The notes beneath the pieces were generated by a model. That model had not been told where the DNA came from. It did not search any database and saw nothing but the letters and a program-made list of their open reading frames with translations. The position numbers and the translations under genes are program-made. This document shows, piece by piece, positions 53,901 to 61,974 of a DNA stretch of 64,000 nt; the stretch's first letter is position 1, and every line of letters starts with the position of its first letter. The DNA lies in NCBI GenBank assembly GCA_964632495.1, contig CAZWDS010000004.1:1-64000 (forward strand), read 5' to 3'. Origin of the DNA: CALKXV01 sp964632495. Its GTDB lineage: Bacteria; Pseudomonadota; Alphaproteobacteria; Rhodobacterales; Rhodobacteraceae.

Positions 53901-54965
53901 ATGACAGGGATAACGCGCGTTTTCGCGTTTGGGCTGATTTTCGGAATTTTCGCAACAACGCTTGCCGCGCAGGATCTGCGCGTGGTGACTGTGACGCGAA
54001 CTCCTTTTTCTCTGGTTGAAGATGGTGCGGACACGGGCTTTTCCATTCAACTATGGGAGGCCGTGGCCCAATCACTTGGGAGACCCTATTCGATCGAGCG
54101 TGTCGAAACTTTTGGGGACATGCTGGATGCGGTTGAAGAGGGCCGGGCCGACGTGGCGGTGGCCAATATCTCGGTCACGGCGGAACGCGAGACCCGAATG
54201 GATTTCAGCCAGCCGATTTTCTCGTCCGGATTGCGCGTTATGATTCCGCAAGAGCAAAGCAGTGGATCGATTTTTTCAGTGCTTTGGTCATGGGATTTGG
54301 CGCTTGCCGTTTTGTCCGCGCTTGCGCTTTTGTTGCTAAGCGGCATGTTGATGTGGCGGTTCGAACGGAACGCACAAGAGTATTTCAAAGGAACCGCCCG
54401 CGAACGCGCATTTCCAGCGTTCTGGTGGGCGTTGAACCTTGTCGTGAACGGAGGCTTCGAAGAACGGGGGCCGCGCACAGTCTTGGGGCGGATTTTTGCG
54501 ACGATGCTGGTGATATCGTCTCTCTTTATCGTGTCGATTTTTGTGGCCCACATCACAGCGACGATGACCGTCAATGCGATCCAAACCTCGGTTAACTCGG
54601 TGAACGATCTTTACGACAAGCGTGTTGGTACCACGTCAGGATCGACGGCCGCGGCCCATCTGAATGAACGCGAGTTGGTCCATGAAGGCTTTCCGGATCT
54701 GGACAGCCTTTTGGCCGAGTTTGAGGCGGGCGATTTAGATGCCGTGATTTTCGACGCGCCGATCCTGTCGTACTATGTGAACACGACGGGCAAAGGCAAA
54801 GGGATGCTGGTCGGCCCGGTTTTCCTGCGCGAGAATTACGGCTTTGCTGTTCCAACAGGAAGCGAGTTGCGCGAACCGATCAACCGCACCCTTCTCAGGT
54901 TCAAGGAAGACGGCACCTATCGCGCACTGGTGCAACGGTGGTTTGGAACGGACGAGGCGGGTTAG
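53901..54965 (+). CDS. GluR0-like ligand-gated ion channel with variant pore
   Basis: This 354-residue protein has a signal peptide (1-23). The first ligand lobe (about 25-120) has the SBP_bac_3 motif GFSIQLWEAVAQ and VANISVTAERETRMDFSQP. Next come TM1 (131-152), a re-entrant pore segment (170-187, FPAFWWALNLVVNGGF) and TM2 (194-216). The second ligand lobe (220-350) contains GTTSGSTAAAHL and REPINRTLLRFKEDGTYRALVQRWFG. This is the layout of bacterial ionotropic glutamate receptors. Where GluR0 has the potassium filter TVGYG, this protein has NGGFE (183-187). The ligand is probably an amino acid. Its stop overlaps that of the convergent mlaC. Confidence 0.85.
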   Translation: MTGITRVFAFGLIFGIFATTLAAQDLRVVTVTRTPFSLVEDGADTGFSIQLWEAVAQSLGRPYSIERVETFGDMLDAVEEGRADVAVANISVTAERETRMDFSQPIFSSGLRVMIPQEQSSGSIFSVLWSWDLALAVLSALALLLLSGMLMWRFERNAQEYFKGTARERAFPAFWWALNLVVNGGFEERGPRTVLGRIFATMLVISSLFIVSIFVAHITATMTVNAIQTSVNSVNDLYDKRVGTTSGSTAAAHLNERELVHEGFPDLDSLLAEFEAGDLDAVIFDAPILSYYVNTTGKGKGMLVGPVFLRENYGFAVPTGSELREPINRTLLRFKEDGTYRALVQRWFGTDEAG

Positions 54966-55567
54966 CCCTGCTTTTTCAGGTCAGCGACCAGCTTGTCGAT
55001 ATTTCCGCCAGCGCGGTCCAGCATCGCGCCCACTTCCGAGCGTTCTGCTTTCAGCAAGCTGATGCCTTCGATTAAAAGATCGAAAAACTTGTCCCGACCC
55101 GACCGGTCCGACACCATGAAGGCCACGGTGAAGGGCGACTGGCCGCGCAGCTTGGCGGTGGCGCGAACTTCTTGAAAGCTTTTCACTTTGCGTGCGCCCG
55201 TCACTTCGATTTTGCTGCCTTTGAAATCGCGGAAGCGTTTGCCGTACTTACGCGCCAGGTATCCGGTGAAGGCTGCCGTAAATGCATTGAGCTGGGATTT
55301 TGACGCTGACCGTGCAGGTGGTCCAAGGACCGAGCGCGCAATCGTTGGCACATCTGCATAGCGTTTGAAGATGCCTTCGAAGTCGCGATACAGCGCGTTC
55401 CCGGTCTTGCCCGAGTTGATCGCCTTGTTGATGTCGCCCACGACACTATTGATCAGCTTCGTGGCCTCGCCTTCGCTTAGCGCAAAAGCAGGGGTGCCGG
55501 CGACACAGGCGGCGGCCAATGCGCCCTTCAGGACGCGGCGACGGGTTGGATCAGAAATCAAGTTCAT
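54962..55567 (-). CDS. mlaC: MlaC/Ttg2D-like periplasmic phospholipid-binding protein
   Basis: This 201-residue precursor has a twin-arginine-type N-terminus, DPTRRRVLKGALAAACVAG, ending AFA (cleavage near residue 29). The mature part shows the MlaC pattern: LINSVVGDINKAINSGKTG, ADVPTIARSVLGPPAR, FTAAFTGYLARKYGKRF, and SDRSGRDKFFDLLIEGISLL. MlaC carries phospholipid between the outer-membrane MlaA and the inner-membrane MlaFEDB complex. The gene overlaps the 3' end of mlaA by 17 bases (ATG 55570 is an alternative start). No mlaFEDB genes are in the window. Confidence 0.88.
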   Translation of the reverse strand: MNLISDPTRRRVLKGALAAACVAGTPAFALSEGEATKLINSVVGDINKAINSGKTGNALYRDFEGIFKRYADVPTIARSVLGPPARSASKSQLNAFTAAFTGYLARKYGKRFRDFKGSKIEVTGARKVKSFQEVRATAKLRGQSPFTVAFMVSDRSGRDKFFDLLIEGISLLKAERSEVGAMLDRAGGNIDKLVADLKKQG

Positions 55568-56336
55568 CATAAAGCCCTTCATAGACCTCTTCGTAGAGGT
55601 TCTCATAGGGGTCAAAGGCATTCTCGGCAGAACTTTGCCCGCCAAGCTCGAAACGGCGGTTTTCGGTGTAGAAAAGCCGCAGCTGCGCGTAACTGTCCGC
55701 GCTGTCGTACAGAATGCCATCGACCGTATCGCCAAGTTCGTAACGCGAATTCAGTACCGAGGGGAAAGACGTCGCAGCCGCAATTTCCGGGCCATCGCCT
55801 GCCAGCACGGATAAAGGATTAGTTGCGATATCGACGATGCGGCCAACGGTGTCGCGTTCGTTCGAAGGCCCAAAAAGCGGCAATTCCTGATACGCGCCTT
55901 CGGGTGTGCCCCAAACCGCCAGAGTATCCCCGAATCCTGTGCTGCGCTCTTCCAGACCGAAATCGCCCGTCGCGGGATCAAACAGGCCAAGCACGCCAAG
56001 GGTCGAATTGAGGAGGAACCGTACAAAGGTGTGGCCTGCATCATCCAGATCACCTTGCGCCAGATGGTTCATGAACGACCGCGGTTCGTTCAGGTTCGAC
56101 GCAACGTTCGACAGCCCGCGCCGCACTGGTGCGGGCGTCACCGCCCCGTAAGCGCCGCTGACCGGGCGGAAGAACACCTGATCGGCGCCTTTGTTGATTC
56201 CGTGGCTGGCTCTGTTCAGGTTTTCATAGGGATCATTTATCCCGCCGCCCTCCGGTGCCGGAGAACAGGCAGACAGTCCTATGAATAGAACCGGCAAAAT
56301 GAGAGCAAAACGATTAAATTTCGGCAAGCAGGTCAC
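55551..56336 (-). CDS. mlaA: MlaA/VacJ family outer-membrane lipoprotein
   Basis: This 261-residue lipoprotein has a signal with lipobox GLSAC (Cys about residue 24). Family blocks are NDPYENLNRASHGINKGADQVFFRPV, given in part (residues about 34-59), and PAPVRRGLSNVASNLNEPRSFMNHL, with FVRFLLNSTLGVLGLFDPA between them and the next. GTPEGAYQELPLFGPSNERDTVG is also present. MlaA removes mislocalised phospholipid from the outer leaflet. The C-terminal tail is acidic and rich in Tyr/Glu (YENLYEEVYEGLYDELDF), longer than in E. coli. Confidence 0.95.
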   Translation of the reverse strand: MTCLPKFNRFALILPVLFIGLSACSPAPEGGGINDPYENLNRASHGINKGADQVFFRPVSGAYGAVTPAPVRRGLSNVASNLNEPRSFMNHLAQGDLDDAGHTFVRFLLNSTLGVLGLFDPATGDFGLEERSTGFGDTLAVWGTPEGAYQELPLFGPSNERDTVGRIVDIATNPLSVLAGDGPEIAAATSFPSVLNSRYELGDTVDGILYDSADSYAQLRLFYTENRRFELGGQSSAENAFDPYENLYEEVYEGLYDELDF

Positions 56337-56515
56337 AACGTATCCAATGGCAGCAAGAAACGGCTTGTTTCAGAACACATATGACGTTCTGAGCGAGGTG
56401 AACAGACCCGAGCCCGTATTCCGACCATTCGAAAGAGAATTGTTGCGTCCGAGCGTCGTGCAGTGAATATGAGTTCAGCGTATTGCGCCCGGATTAAGCA
56501 TGGAAAGGCCACCAG

Positions 56516-56983
56516 ATGACCCTGAATATCCCACAAAAACTTGAGGAAATGGGCCTAAGTTTGCCCTCGGCCCCGGCTCCGGCGGCGAATTATGTGCCGT
56601 TTGTCACAGTTGGATCACTTCTTTTTGTGTCGGGCCAAATCTCGATGGATGCGGATGGCAGCTTGATCACAGGCAAATTGGGCGCGGATGTTGACGTTGA
56701 TACAGGTGCAAAAGCGGCAAGGCGCTGCGGTTTGTCGCTTTTGGCGCAGGTGAATGCGGCCTGTGGGGGGGATTTCTCGAAGTTTAGCCGTGTGGTGAAA
56801 CTGACGGGTTTCGTCAATTCGACGCCCGATTTCACCGAGCAACCTAAAGTCATCAATGGGTGTTCGGATTTTCTGGTCGAGGTTCTGGGCGAAGCGGGTC
56901 GGCATTCGCGGTCTGCCGTTAGCGCCGGGTCATTGCCTTTGGGGGTCGCGGTCGAAATCGAAGGCATCTTCGAACTTTCATGA
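56516..56983 (+). CDS. RidA (YjgF/UK114) family protein
   Basis: At 155 residues this is the longer subgroup of the family. Typical segments are YVPFVTVGSLLFVSGQISMD, VNAACGGDFSKFSRVVKLTGFVNSTPDFTEQP in two parts, and the terminal VSAGSLPLGVAVEIEGIFE. RidA proteins hydrolyse reactive enamine/imine intermediates. The usual catalytic Arg in the R-x-A/x-V-x-V motif corresponds here to the HSRSAVSAG stretch. It overlaps the GDPD gene by 4 bases. The 179 bases upstream hold its promoter and that of mlaA; no clear boxes were recognised. Confidence 0.9.
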   Translation: MTLNIPQKLEEMGLSLPSAPAPAANYVPFVTVGSLLFVSGQISMDADGSLITGKLGADVDVDTGAKAARRCGLSLLAQVNAACGGDFSKFSRVVKLTGFVNSTPDFTEQPKVINGCSDFLVEVLGEAGRHSRSAVSAGSLPLGVAVEIEGIFELS

Positions 56984-57747
56984 CGCCGGTCTTGCCACAG
57001 GCGTTTCTGGACGTTCCGCTGGCGCACCGTGCCTTGCATGATCGTGACGACGGACGGCCCGAGAATTCGCTGACCGCTGTACGTGCGGCGGTGGCGGCGG
57101 GCTATGGGATTGAAATTGATGTGCAACTGACGGCCGATGATCACGCCGTGGTGTTTCATGACTATGGGCTGGACCGACTGACCCAAGCCTTTGGCCCGGT
57201 GCGACAACGGACGTTAAGCGATATGGCGTCTATCCCATTGACTGGTGGGCGTGCGGGCGCGCCGGGCTTGTCCGAGATATTGGGCGAAGTGGCTGGAAAA
57301 GTGCCTCTGTTGATCGAATTGAAAGATCAGGACGGCGCACTTGGCGACGACGTGGGCCTGTTGGAAGCTGCGGTCGCAAAGGCAATTCAAGGATACGACG
57401 GGCCGGTGGCTGTGATGTCGTTCAACCCGCACAGCACTTTGGCCATGCAGACTTTGGCCCCCGATGTGCCGCGCGGTCTGGTGACTTGCGATTTTACGCC
57501 AGCGGATTGGCCCGTGGCCGAGGATCGCTTGCAGCATCTGGCGAATATCCCCGACTATGCCCGTGTGGATGCGACGTTTATCAGCCACGATGTTCGCGAT
57601 CTGGATCGGCCCCGGGTGGCCCAGTTGAAAGCCGAAGGGGCTGCGATATTGTGTTGGACCGTCCGCTCACCAAAGGCTGAAGCAGAGGCACGCAAGGTGG
57701 CACAGAATGTGACCTTTGAGGGCTATTTGCCATCGATACGGGCTTGA
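56980..57747 (+). CDS. Glycerophosphodiester phosphodiesterase
   Basis: This 255-residue cytosolic GDPD barrel has no signal peptide. Active-site motifs are AHRALHDRDDGRPENSLTA, with the HR and EN pairs (residues 12-31), EIDVQLTADDHAVVFHDYGLDRLT in part (EID and HD), and LLIELKDQ. It hydrolyses glycerophosphodiesters to glycerol-3-phosphate and an alcohol. It is coupled to the RidA gene by an ATGA overlap. Confidence 0.93.
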   Translation: MTPVLPQAFLDVPLAHRALHDRDDGRPENSLTAVRAAVAAGYGIEIDVQLTADDHAVVFHDYGLDRLTQAFGPVRQRTLSDMASIPLTGGRAGAPGLSEILGEVAGKVPLLIELKDQDGALGDDVGLLEAAVAKAIQGYDGPVAVMSFNPHSTLAMQTLAPDVPRGLVTCDFTPADWPVAEDRLQHLANIPDYARVDATFISHDVRDLDRPRVAQLKAEGAAILCWTVRSPKAEAEARKVAQNVTFEGYLPSIRA

Positions 57748-57782
57748 ACTTGGCCCTAAGTGCGACAGGTGGTTGGATGTAA

Positions 57783-58967
57783 ATGACCGACGCAACACTT
57801 GAAATCACCGCGCTTTCTTCGCTGGAAGCGATTGATCCCGCCGACTGGGACGCTTGCGCGTGCCCGGAAGCCGTGGATGGCGCCCGCGCGATGGATCCTT
57901 TCACCACCCATCGGTTTCTTTTGGCGTTAGAGCAAAGCGGTTCAGTGGGCACCGGCACGGGATGGACGCCGCGCCATCTGGTGGTGAAGGATGCAGGCGA
58001 GGTAATCGCGGTCGCGCCGCTTTACGTCAAAAGTCACAGCCAGGGCGAATATATCTTCGATCACAACTGGGCTCATGCCTGGGAACGGGCTGGCGGGCGG
58101 TATTATCCCAAATTGCAAATGGCCGTACCTTTTACCCCTGCCACGGGGCGCCGGTTTTTGTGCCGACCCGGGAATGAGGCGGAAGGGTTCGAGGCTTTGG
58201 TGCAAGGGGCGCTTCACATTGCGACCGAAAACAAACTGTCGTCGTTCCATGCCACCTTTTGCACGCCCGAAGAGGCCAATCGCGGGGCCGAGATCGGGTT
58301 GCTGCATCGGGTGACCCAGCAATACCACTGGGCCAACGACGGCTATGCGGACTTCGATGGATTCCTTGGTGCCCTGTCGTCGCGCAAACGCAAAACAATC
58401 CGCCGCGAACGTCGCATTGCCCAAGGCTTTGGCGGTGAGATTGTTGCTTTGACCGGCGATGCGATCCAGCCCGAACACTGGGATGCCTTTTGGGAATTTT
58501 ATCAGGACACCGGGGCGCGGAAGTGGGGCACGCCTTACCTGACCCGCGCTTTTTTCGACATCGCACAGGAGGGTCTGGCAGACGATATGCTGTTGGTTCT
58601 GGCTTTGCGCGACGGGCGTCCTGTGGCGGGGGCGCTGAATTTCATTGGTCGCGATGTGATGTTCGGGCGGTACTGGGGCGCGGTCGAACATCACGACTGT
58701 CTGCATTTCGAGCTTTGCTATTACCAAGCCATCGACGCTGCGATTGAGCGGGGCATGGCCCGGGTGGAAGCGGGCGCACAGGGCGATCACAAACTGGCCC
58801 GGGGCTATTTGCCGGTGGAAACGCATTCGCTCCATTGGATGGCGGATCAGGGATTTGCGGGGGCTGTGGAAGACTATCTGAAAGCCGAACGCGAGGCTGT
58901 GGGCCAAGACATCGAAGTGCTGACCAGCTATGGTCCGTTCAAGAAGCTGACGGAGGAACCGGAATGA
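57783..58967 (+). CDS. DUF482/FemAB-like GNAT-fold protein
   Basis: This 394-residue protein matches the peptidogalycan-biosynthesis/DUF482 group, a double-GNAT FemAB-like fold. It shows HNWAHAWERAGGRYYPKLQMAVPFTP, given in part (about residues 99-120), SSRKRKTIRRERRIAQGFG, WEFYQDTGARKWGTPYL and VEAGAQGDHKLARGYLPVETHS in part. The activity is unproven; an aminoacyl or acetyl transfer to an envelope or small-molecule acceptor is the usual guess. It overlaps phhB by 4 bases. Confidence 0.87.
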   Translation: MTDATLEITALSSLEAIDPADWDACACPEAVDGARAMDPFTTHRFLLALEQSGSVGTGTGWTPRHLVVKDAGEVIAVAPLYVKSHSQGEYIFDHNWAHAWERAGGRYYPKLQMAVPFTPATGRRFLCRPGNEAEGFEALVQGALHIATENKLSSFHATFCTPEEANRGAEIGLLHRVTQQYHWANDGYADFDGFLGALSSRKRKTIRRERRIAQGFGGEIVALTGDAIQPEHWDAFWEFYQDTGARKWGTPYLTRAFFDIAQEGLADDMLLVLALRDGRPVAGALNFIGRDVMFGRYWGAVEHHDCLHFELCYYQAIDAAIERGMARVEAGAQGDHKLARGYLPVETHSLHWMADQGFAGAVEDYLKAEREAVGQDIEVLTSYGPFKKLTEEPE

Positions 58968-59251
58968 GCGATAAGCTGGAAGGCGATGCCCGTGCCGTGG
59001 CTTTAGCCGAGTTGGAAGCCACGGGTTGGACCATGGTGGACGGGCGCGACGCACTGCAAAAGACGTTCAAGTTCGCAAGTTTCGTGGACGCTTTTGGCTG
59101 GATGACCCGGATGGCGATTGTGGCGGAGAAGCTGAACCACCACCCGGAATGGTTCAACGTTTACAATCGCGTAGAAGTGGTTTTGACCACCCACGATGTG
59201 GATGGTCTGTCAGAACTGGACGTGAAGCTGGCGCGTCGCATGGATGGCTGA
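58964..59251 (+). CDS. phhB: Pterin-4a-carbinolamine dehydratase
   Basis: This 95-residue enzyme regenerates oxidised pterin cofactor after aromatic hydroxylation. The key pocket is EKLNHHPEWFNVYNRVEVVL with the HH-P-E-W motif; FASFVDAFGWMTRMAIVAE and THDVDGLSELDVKLARRMD complete the fold. No phenylalanine hydroxylase gene is nearby, so in this organism it may serve folate or molybdopterin metabolism instead. It starts within an ATGA overlap with the DUF482 gene. Confidence 0.95.
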   Translation: MSDKLEGDARAVALAELEATGWTMVDGRDALQKTFKFASFVDAFGWMTRMAIVAEKLNHHPEWFNVYNRVEVVLTTHDVDGLSELDVKLARRMDG

Positions 59252-59256
59252 CAAGG

Positions 59257-59299
59257 CGATTTCTGCGCAGAAATCGTGACAGAAAATGCGCATTTTCTG
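59257..59299. repeat. Two adjacent perfect 20-bp palindromes
   Basis: CGATTTCTGCGCAGAAATCG (59257-59276) and CAGAAAATGCGCATTTTCTG (59280-59299) are each perfect palindromes, separated by three bases. They lie between the convergent phhB and peroxiredoxin genes. Each would form a 9- to 10-pair hairpin in RNA from either strand, so they can act as a bidirectional end signal; the second one has T-rich flanks. The two are related (both centred on GCGC with CAGAAA arms), suggesting a repeat family. Confidence 0.8.
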
Positions 59300-59305
59300 C
59301 TTTGC

Positions 59306-59794
59306 TCAGATCAGCTCCAGCAACGCCTCGCCGGCTGTCATATTGCATGTGCCGTTGTCTTCTTCGAATTGCAGGACCGTGACTTCGCCGTCCTCCAACA
59401 CCATCGCACAGCGCGTCATCCGATCCTTGAATCCCAAAGCAGGCACGGAAAAATCCAGGCCAAGCGCCTTGGTCAGTTCTGAATTCCAATCCGCCAAGAG
59501 TGTGATGCCAGCTGCTTCCGCGCCCGTGCTTTCGCCCCAGTGCTCCATCACCCGGCAATCGTTGACTGAGACGCAGATGATCTCGTCCACGCCCTTGGCT
59601 TTGAAGGCGTCGGCGGTGCGCATGAAACTGGGCAAATGGGCCGATGTGCAGATGCTGGTATAGGCGCCCGGCAGACCGAACAGCACGACCTTGCGGCCTG
59701 CTACCCGTTCGGCGATGTCAATTTGGCTGACCTCGCCGCCCGAGGAATGAACAAGCGTTATGCTTGGGATTTTGTCGCCAACTTGCACTGTCAT
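59306..59794 (-). CDS. Peroxiredoxin (PrxV/AhpE-type redoxin)
   Basis: This 162-residue protein starts at ATG 59794 (MTVQVGDKIPSITL); a much longer open frame upstream overlaps the reductase gene and is not coding. The active-site segment FGLPGAYTSICTSAHLPSF holds the peroxidatic Cys with Pro and Thr/Ser, and DEIICVSVNDCRVMEHWGE is typical of the Prx5 group. SVPALGFKDRMTRCAMVLEDG follows. It reduces peroxides using glutathione or thioredoxin. Confidence 0.94.
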   Translation of the reverse strand: MTVQVGDKIPSITLVHSSGGEVSQIDIAERVAGRKVVLFGLPGAYTSICTSAHLPSFMRTADAFKAKGVDEIICVSVNDCRVMEHWGESTGAEAAGITLLADWNSELTKALGLDFSVPALGFKDRMTRCAMVLEDGEVTVLQFEEDNGTCNMTAGEALLELI

Positions 59795-59869
59795 GACGGT
59801 GTCCTTGGATTGATAACTGGTTCGTCTCAGATATAAGCCGGATTGAGGCAGGGGCCAGAGGCAATTGAT

Positions 59870-61075
59870 ATGGATCGAATTCTGATCGTCGGTGCGGGAC
59901 AGTCCGGGGCCACATTGGCCGAGACTTTGCGGACCAAAGGGTTTGAAGGGGCGGTGACACTGATCGGCGAAGAACCGGTGCCGCCTTACGAACGCCCGCC
60001 TTTGTCGAAGGGGTATTTGCTGGGTGAGATGGCGGAAGAACGGCTCTATCTGCGCCCACGTTCGGTCTATGAGGACAAATCGATTGAGTTGAAATTGGGC
60101 GCGCGGGTCAGCGCCTTCGATACAGACGCGCAGACCGTGACCATCGGCGGCGAGGTTCTGGAATACGACCAACTGGCCCTGACAACCGGATCGGTGCCGA
60201 ACCGTTTGCCCGCTGCGATTGGTGGCGATCTGGACGGGCTTTATACCGTACGCACTTTGGCCGACATTGATCGGCTGTCGCCTTTGTTCAAAGACGGTGC
60301 GCGGGTGCTGGTGGTCGGTGGTGGTTACATCGGCTTGGAGGCGGCGGCGGTTGCGGCCAAACTGGGGTTGAAGGTCACACTTGTTGAAATGGCCGAACGG
60401 ATTTTGGGGCGCGTCGCGGCGGCGGAAACCTCGGACGTGGTGCGGGCCAAGCATCTGGCCCACGGCGTCGATCTGCGTGAAGGCGTGGGCTTGGCGCGTT
60501 TGAGCGGTGACGGCCATGTGGCCTCGGCAACTTTGAGCGACGACACGGAACTGGAGGTGGATTTCGTGATCGTTGGCACTGGCATTCAGCCGGGCACTGG
60601 ACTGGCCGAGGCAGCGGGGATCGTTTGCGACAATGGCATTGTTGTGGATGGCGCGGGCCAGACATCGGCCAAGCACGTCTGGGCGGCGGGGGATTGTGCG
60701 AACTTTCCTTACAAGGGCGGGCGGCTTCGGTTGGAATCGGTGCAGAACGCGATTGATCAGGCCGCATTGGTGGCCGGAAACATGTTGGGGGCAGGCGAGA
60801 CCTATCATCCCTTACCGTGGTTTTGGTCGGATCAATACGACATGAAGTTGCAGATTGCTGGACTGAACACAGGTTATACGCGGGTCGTGACGCGGCCGTC
60901 CGGCGAGGGCCAAAGCCATTGGTATTTCGATGGCGATACTTTTCTGGCTGTAGATGCGATCAATGCCGCGCGGGACTATATGATTGGCAAGCGGTTGCTG
61001 GAGATGGGGAAATCCATTGATCCCGAAACTGCGGCAGACCCGGATGCTGATCTGAAAGCGCTTTTGCGCGGATGA
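59870..61075 (+). CDS. FAD-dependent NAD(P)H:ferredoxin reductase-like oxidoreductase
   Basis: This 401-residue protein starts at ATG 59870 (MDRILIVGAGQSGATLAETL). It has two Rossmann motifs (IVGAGQSGA at residues 6-14, VLVVGGGYIGLEAAAVA at about 145-161). PPYERPPLSKGYLLG and the FAD-binding VWAAGDCANFP are marks of the ferredoxin/putidaredoxin reductase family. The C-terminal domain has ESVQNAIDQAALVAGNMLG and PWFWSDQYDMKLQIAG. It passes electrons from NAD(P)H to a 2Fe-2S ferredoxin for an oxygenase; no partner gene is nearby. It overlaps rsmD by 4 bases. Confidence 0.92.
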   Translation: MDRILIVGAGQSGATLAETLRTKGFEGAVTLIGEEPVPPYERPPLSKGYLLGEMAEERLYLRPRSVYEDKSIELKLGARVSAFDTDAQTVTIGGEVLEYDQLALTTGSVPNRLPAAIGGDLDGLYTVRTLADIDRLSPLFKDGARVLVVGGGYIGLEAAAVAAKLGLKVTLVEMAERILGRVAAAETSDVVRAKHLAHGVDLREGVGLARLSGDGHVASATLSDDTELEVDFVIVGTGIQPGTGLAEAAGIVCDNGIVVDGAGQTSAKHVWAAGDCANFPYKGGRLRLESVQNAIDQAALVAGNMLGAGETYHPLPWFWSDQYDMKLQIAGLNTGYTRVVTRPSGEGQSHWYFDGDTFLAVDAINAARDYMIGKRLLEMGKSIDPETAADPDADLKALLRG

Positions 61076-61638
61076 GAATTATCGGCGGTCGCATGCGGGG
61101 TTTGGCCCTGACGGCAGTGGGCAAGGGCGATGCCGGGGCCCATCTAAGACCGACCAGCGACCGGGTGCGCGAAAGCCTGTTCAATCTGCTGAGCGGCGGT
61201 CGATTTGACGACCCGATCACCGATGCGATTGCGCTGGATCTGTTTGCCGGAACGGGTGCCTTGGGGTTGGAAGCGCTGTCGCGCGGTGCATCTCATGTGA
61301 CATTTGTCGAGAACGGGCGCGCCGGTGGCCAGCTTTTGGCGGCCAACATCAAAAAGGCTGGGGTGGGGGCTGAGACACGGGTTTTGAAGGTCGATGCAAC
61401 GCGGTTGCCCATAGCGGAGCAGCCTGCGGATTTGATTTTTCTGGACCCGCCCTATGGCAAAGGAATGGGGGAAAAGGCATTGATATCAGCAATTAAGGGT
61501 AATTGGTTGGCCGATACTGCGCTTGTCGTTTGGGAAGAAGAGCAGGCACAGACCGCGCCGGGCGGTTTCCAAGTGTTAGAGGCGCGACGGTATGGACAAA
61601 CCTGGCTGACGATCATGCGTTTTGGGTCAGATGGATGA
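61072..61638 (+). CDS. rsmD: 16S rRNA (guanine(966)-N2)-methyltransferase RsmD
   Basis: This 188-residue SAM enzyme has the N-terminal MRIIGGRMRGLAL and RPTSDRVRESLFNLL segments specific to RsmD, motif I ALDLFAGTGALGLEALSRGA, and the catalytic LIFLDPPYGKGMG (DPPY). It methylates G966 of 16S rRNA in the 30S subunit. Its ATG overlaps the stop of the reductase gene. Confidence 0.96.
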   Translation: MRIIGGRMRGLALTAVGKGDAGAHLRPTSDRVRESLFNLLSGGRFDDPITDAIALDLFAGTGALGLEALSRGASHVTFVENGRAGGQLLAANIKKAGVGAETRVLKVDATRLPIAEQPADLIFLDPPYGKGMGEKALISAIKGNWLADTALVVWEEEQAQTAPGGFQVLEARRYGQTWLTIMRFGSDG

Positions 61639-61679
61639 CGGTCTTGGATCGTTAAGCAAACTTGCGCTATGCTTGGGGC

Positions 61680-61868
61680 ATGACTGTGCTTGCGCTGTTC
61701 CATCCGTTTTTGTCGTTCGACAGGGATCAAACCACGCCCCCGCCGGATCCTAAATTGGATTGGCCGTTGATGGGGGATGTTTCGACATGTCGGGCTGGTG
61801 TTCCCGAAGCATTGATCCTTTGGCGACGCGCACGGGGTGAGACACCGCCTGAACCCGATTTGCGATAG
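61680..61868 (+). CDS. Hypothetical 62-residue protein
   Basis: This small open frame starts at ATG 61680 (MTVLALFHPFLSFDRDQTTP), proline-rich in the middle (TTPPPDPKLDWPLMGDV) with one Cys. No domain is recognised. Codon use looks like that of its neighbours and it lies 41 bases after rsmD on the same strand, but there is no strong ribosome-binding site. It may be a real small protein or chance. Confidence 0.4.
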   Translation: MTVLALFHPFLSFDRDQTTPPPDPKLDWPLMGDVSTCRAGVPEALILWRRARGETPPEPDLR

Positions 61869-61893
61869 GCCAGTTTTTTGAGATGAGGCCAGA

Positions 61894-61908
61894 GGGGGCT
61901 TTGCCCCC
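61894..61908. repeat. G/C palindrome GGGGGC-TTT-GCCCCC
   Basis: This 6-bp perfect stem with TTT loop lies in the 106 bases between the small open frame and the dnaB stop, followed by CCAAAGTATTTTTGG at 61927-61941. It has the same core as the elements at 7252-7270 and 22334-22352. Confidence 0.55.
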
Positions 61909-61974
61909 GCCGTCCTTCGTCCGGCCCCCCAAAGTATTTTTGGCAAGAGGAAAGCTGGATTGATGTCCGTCAAT

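Noticed and set aside
59306..60808. A 500-codon minus-strand frame extending the peroxiredoxin gene through the reductase gene
   Set aside because: Only the last 162 codons match a protein family and there is a good ATG at 59794; the rest is the shadow of the plus-strand reductase.
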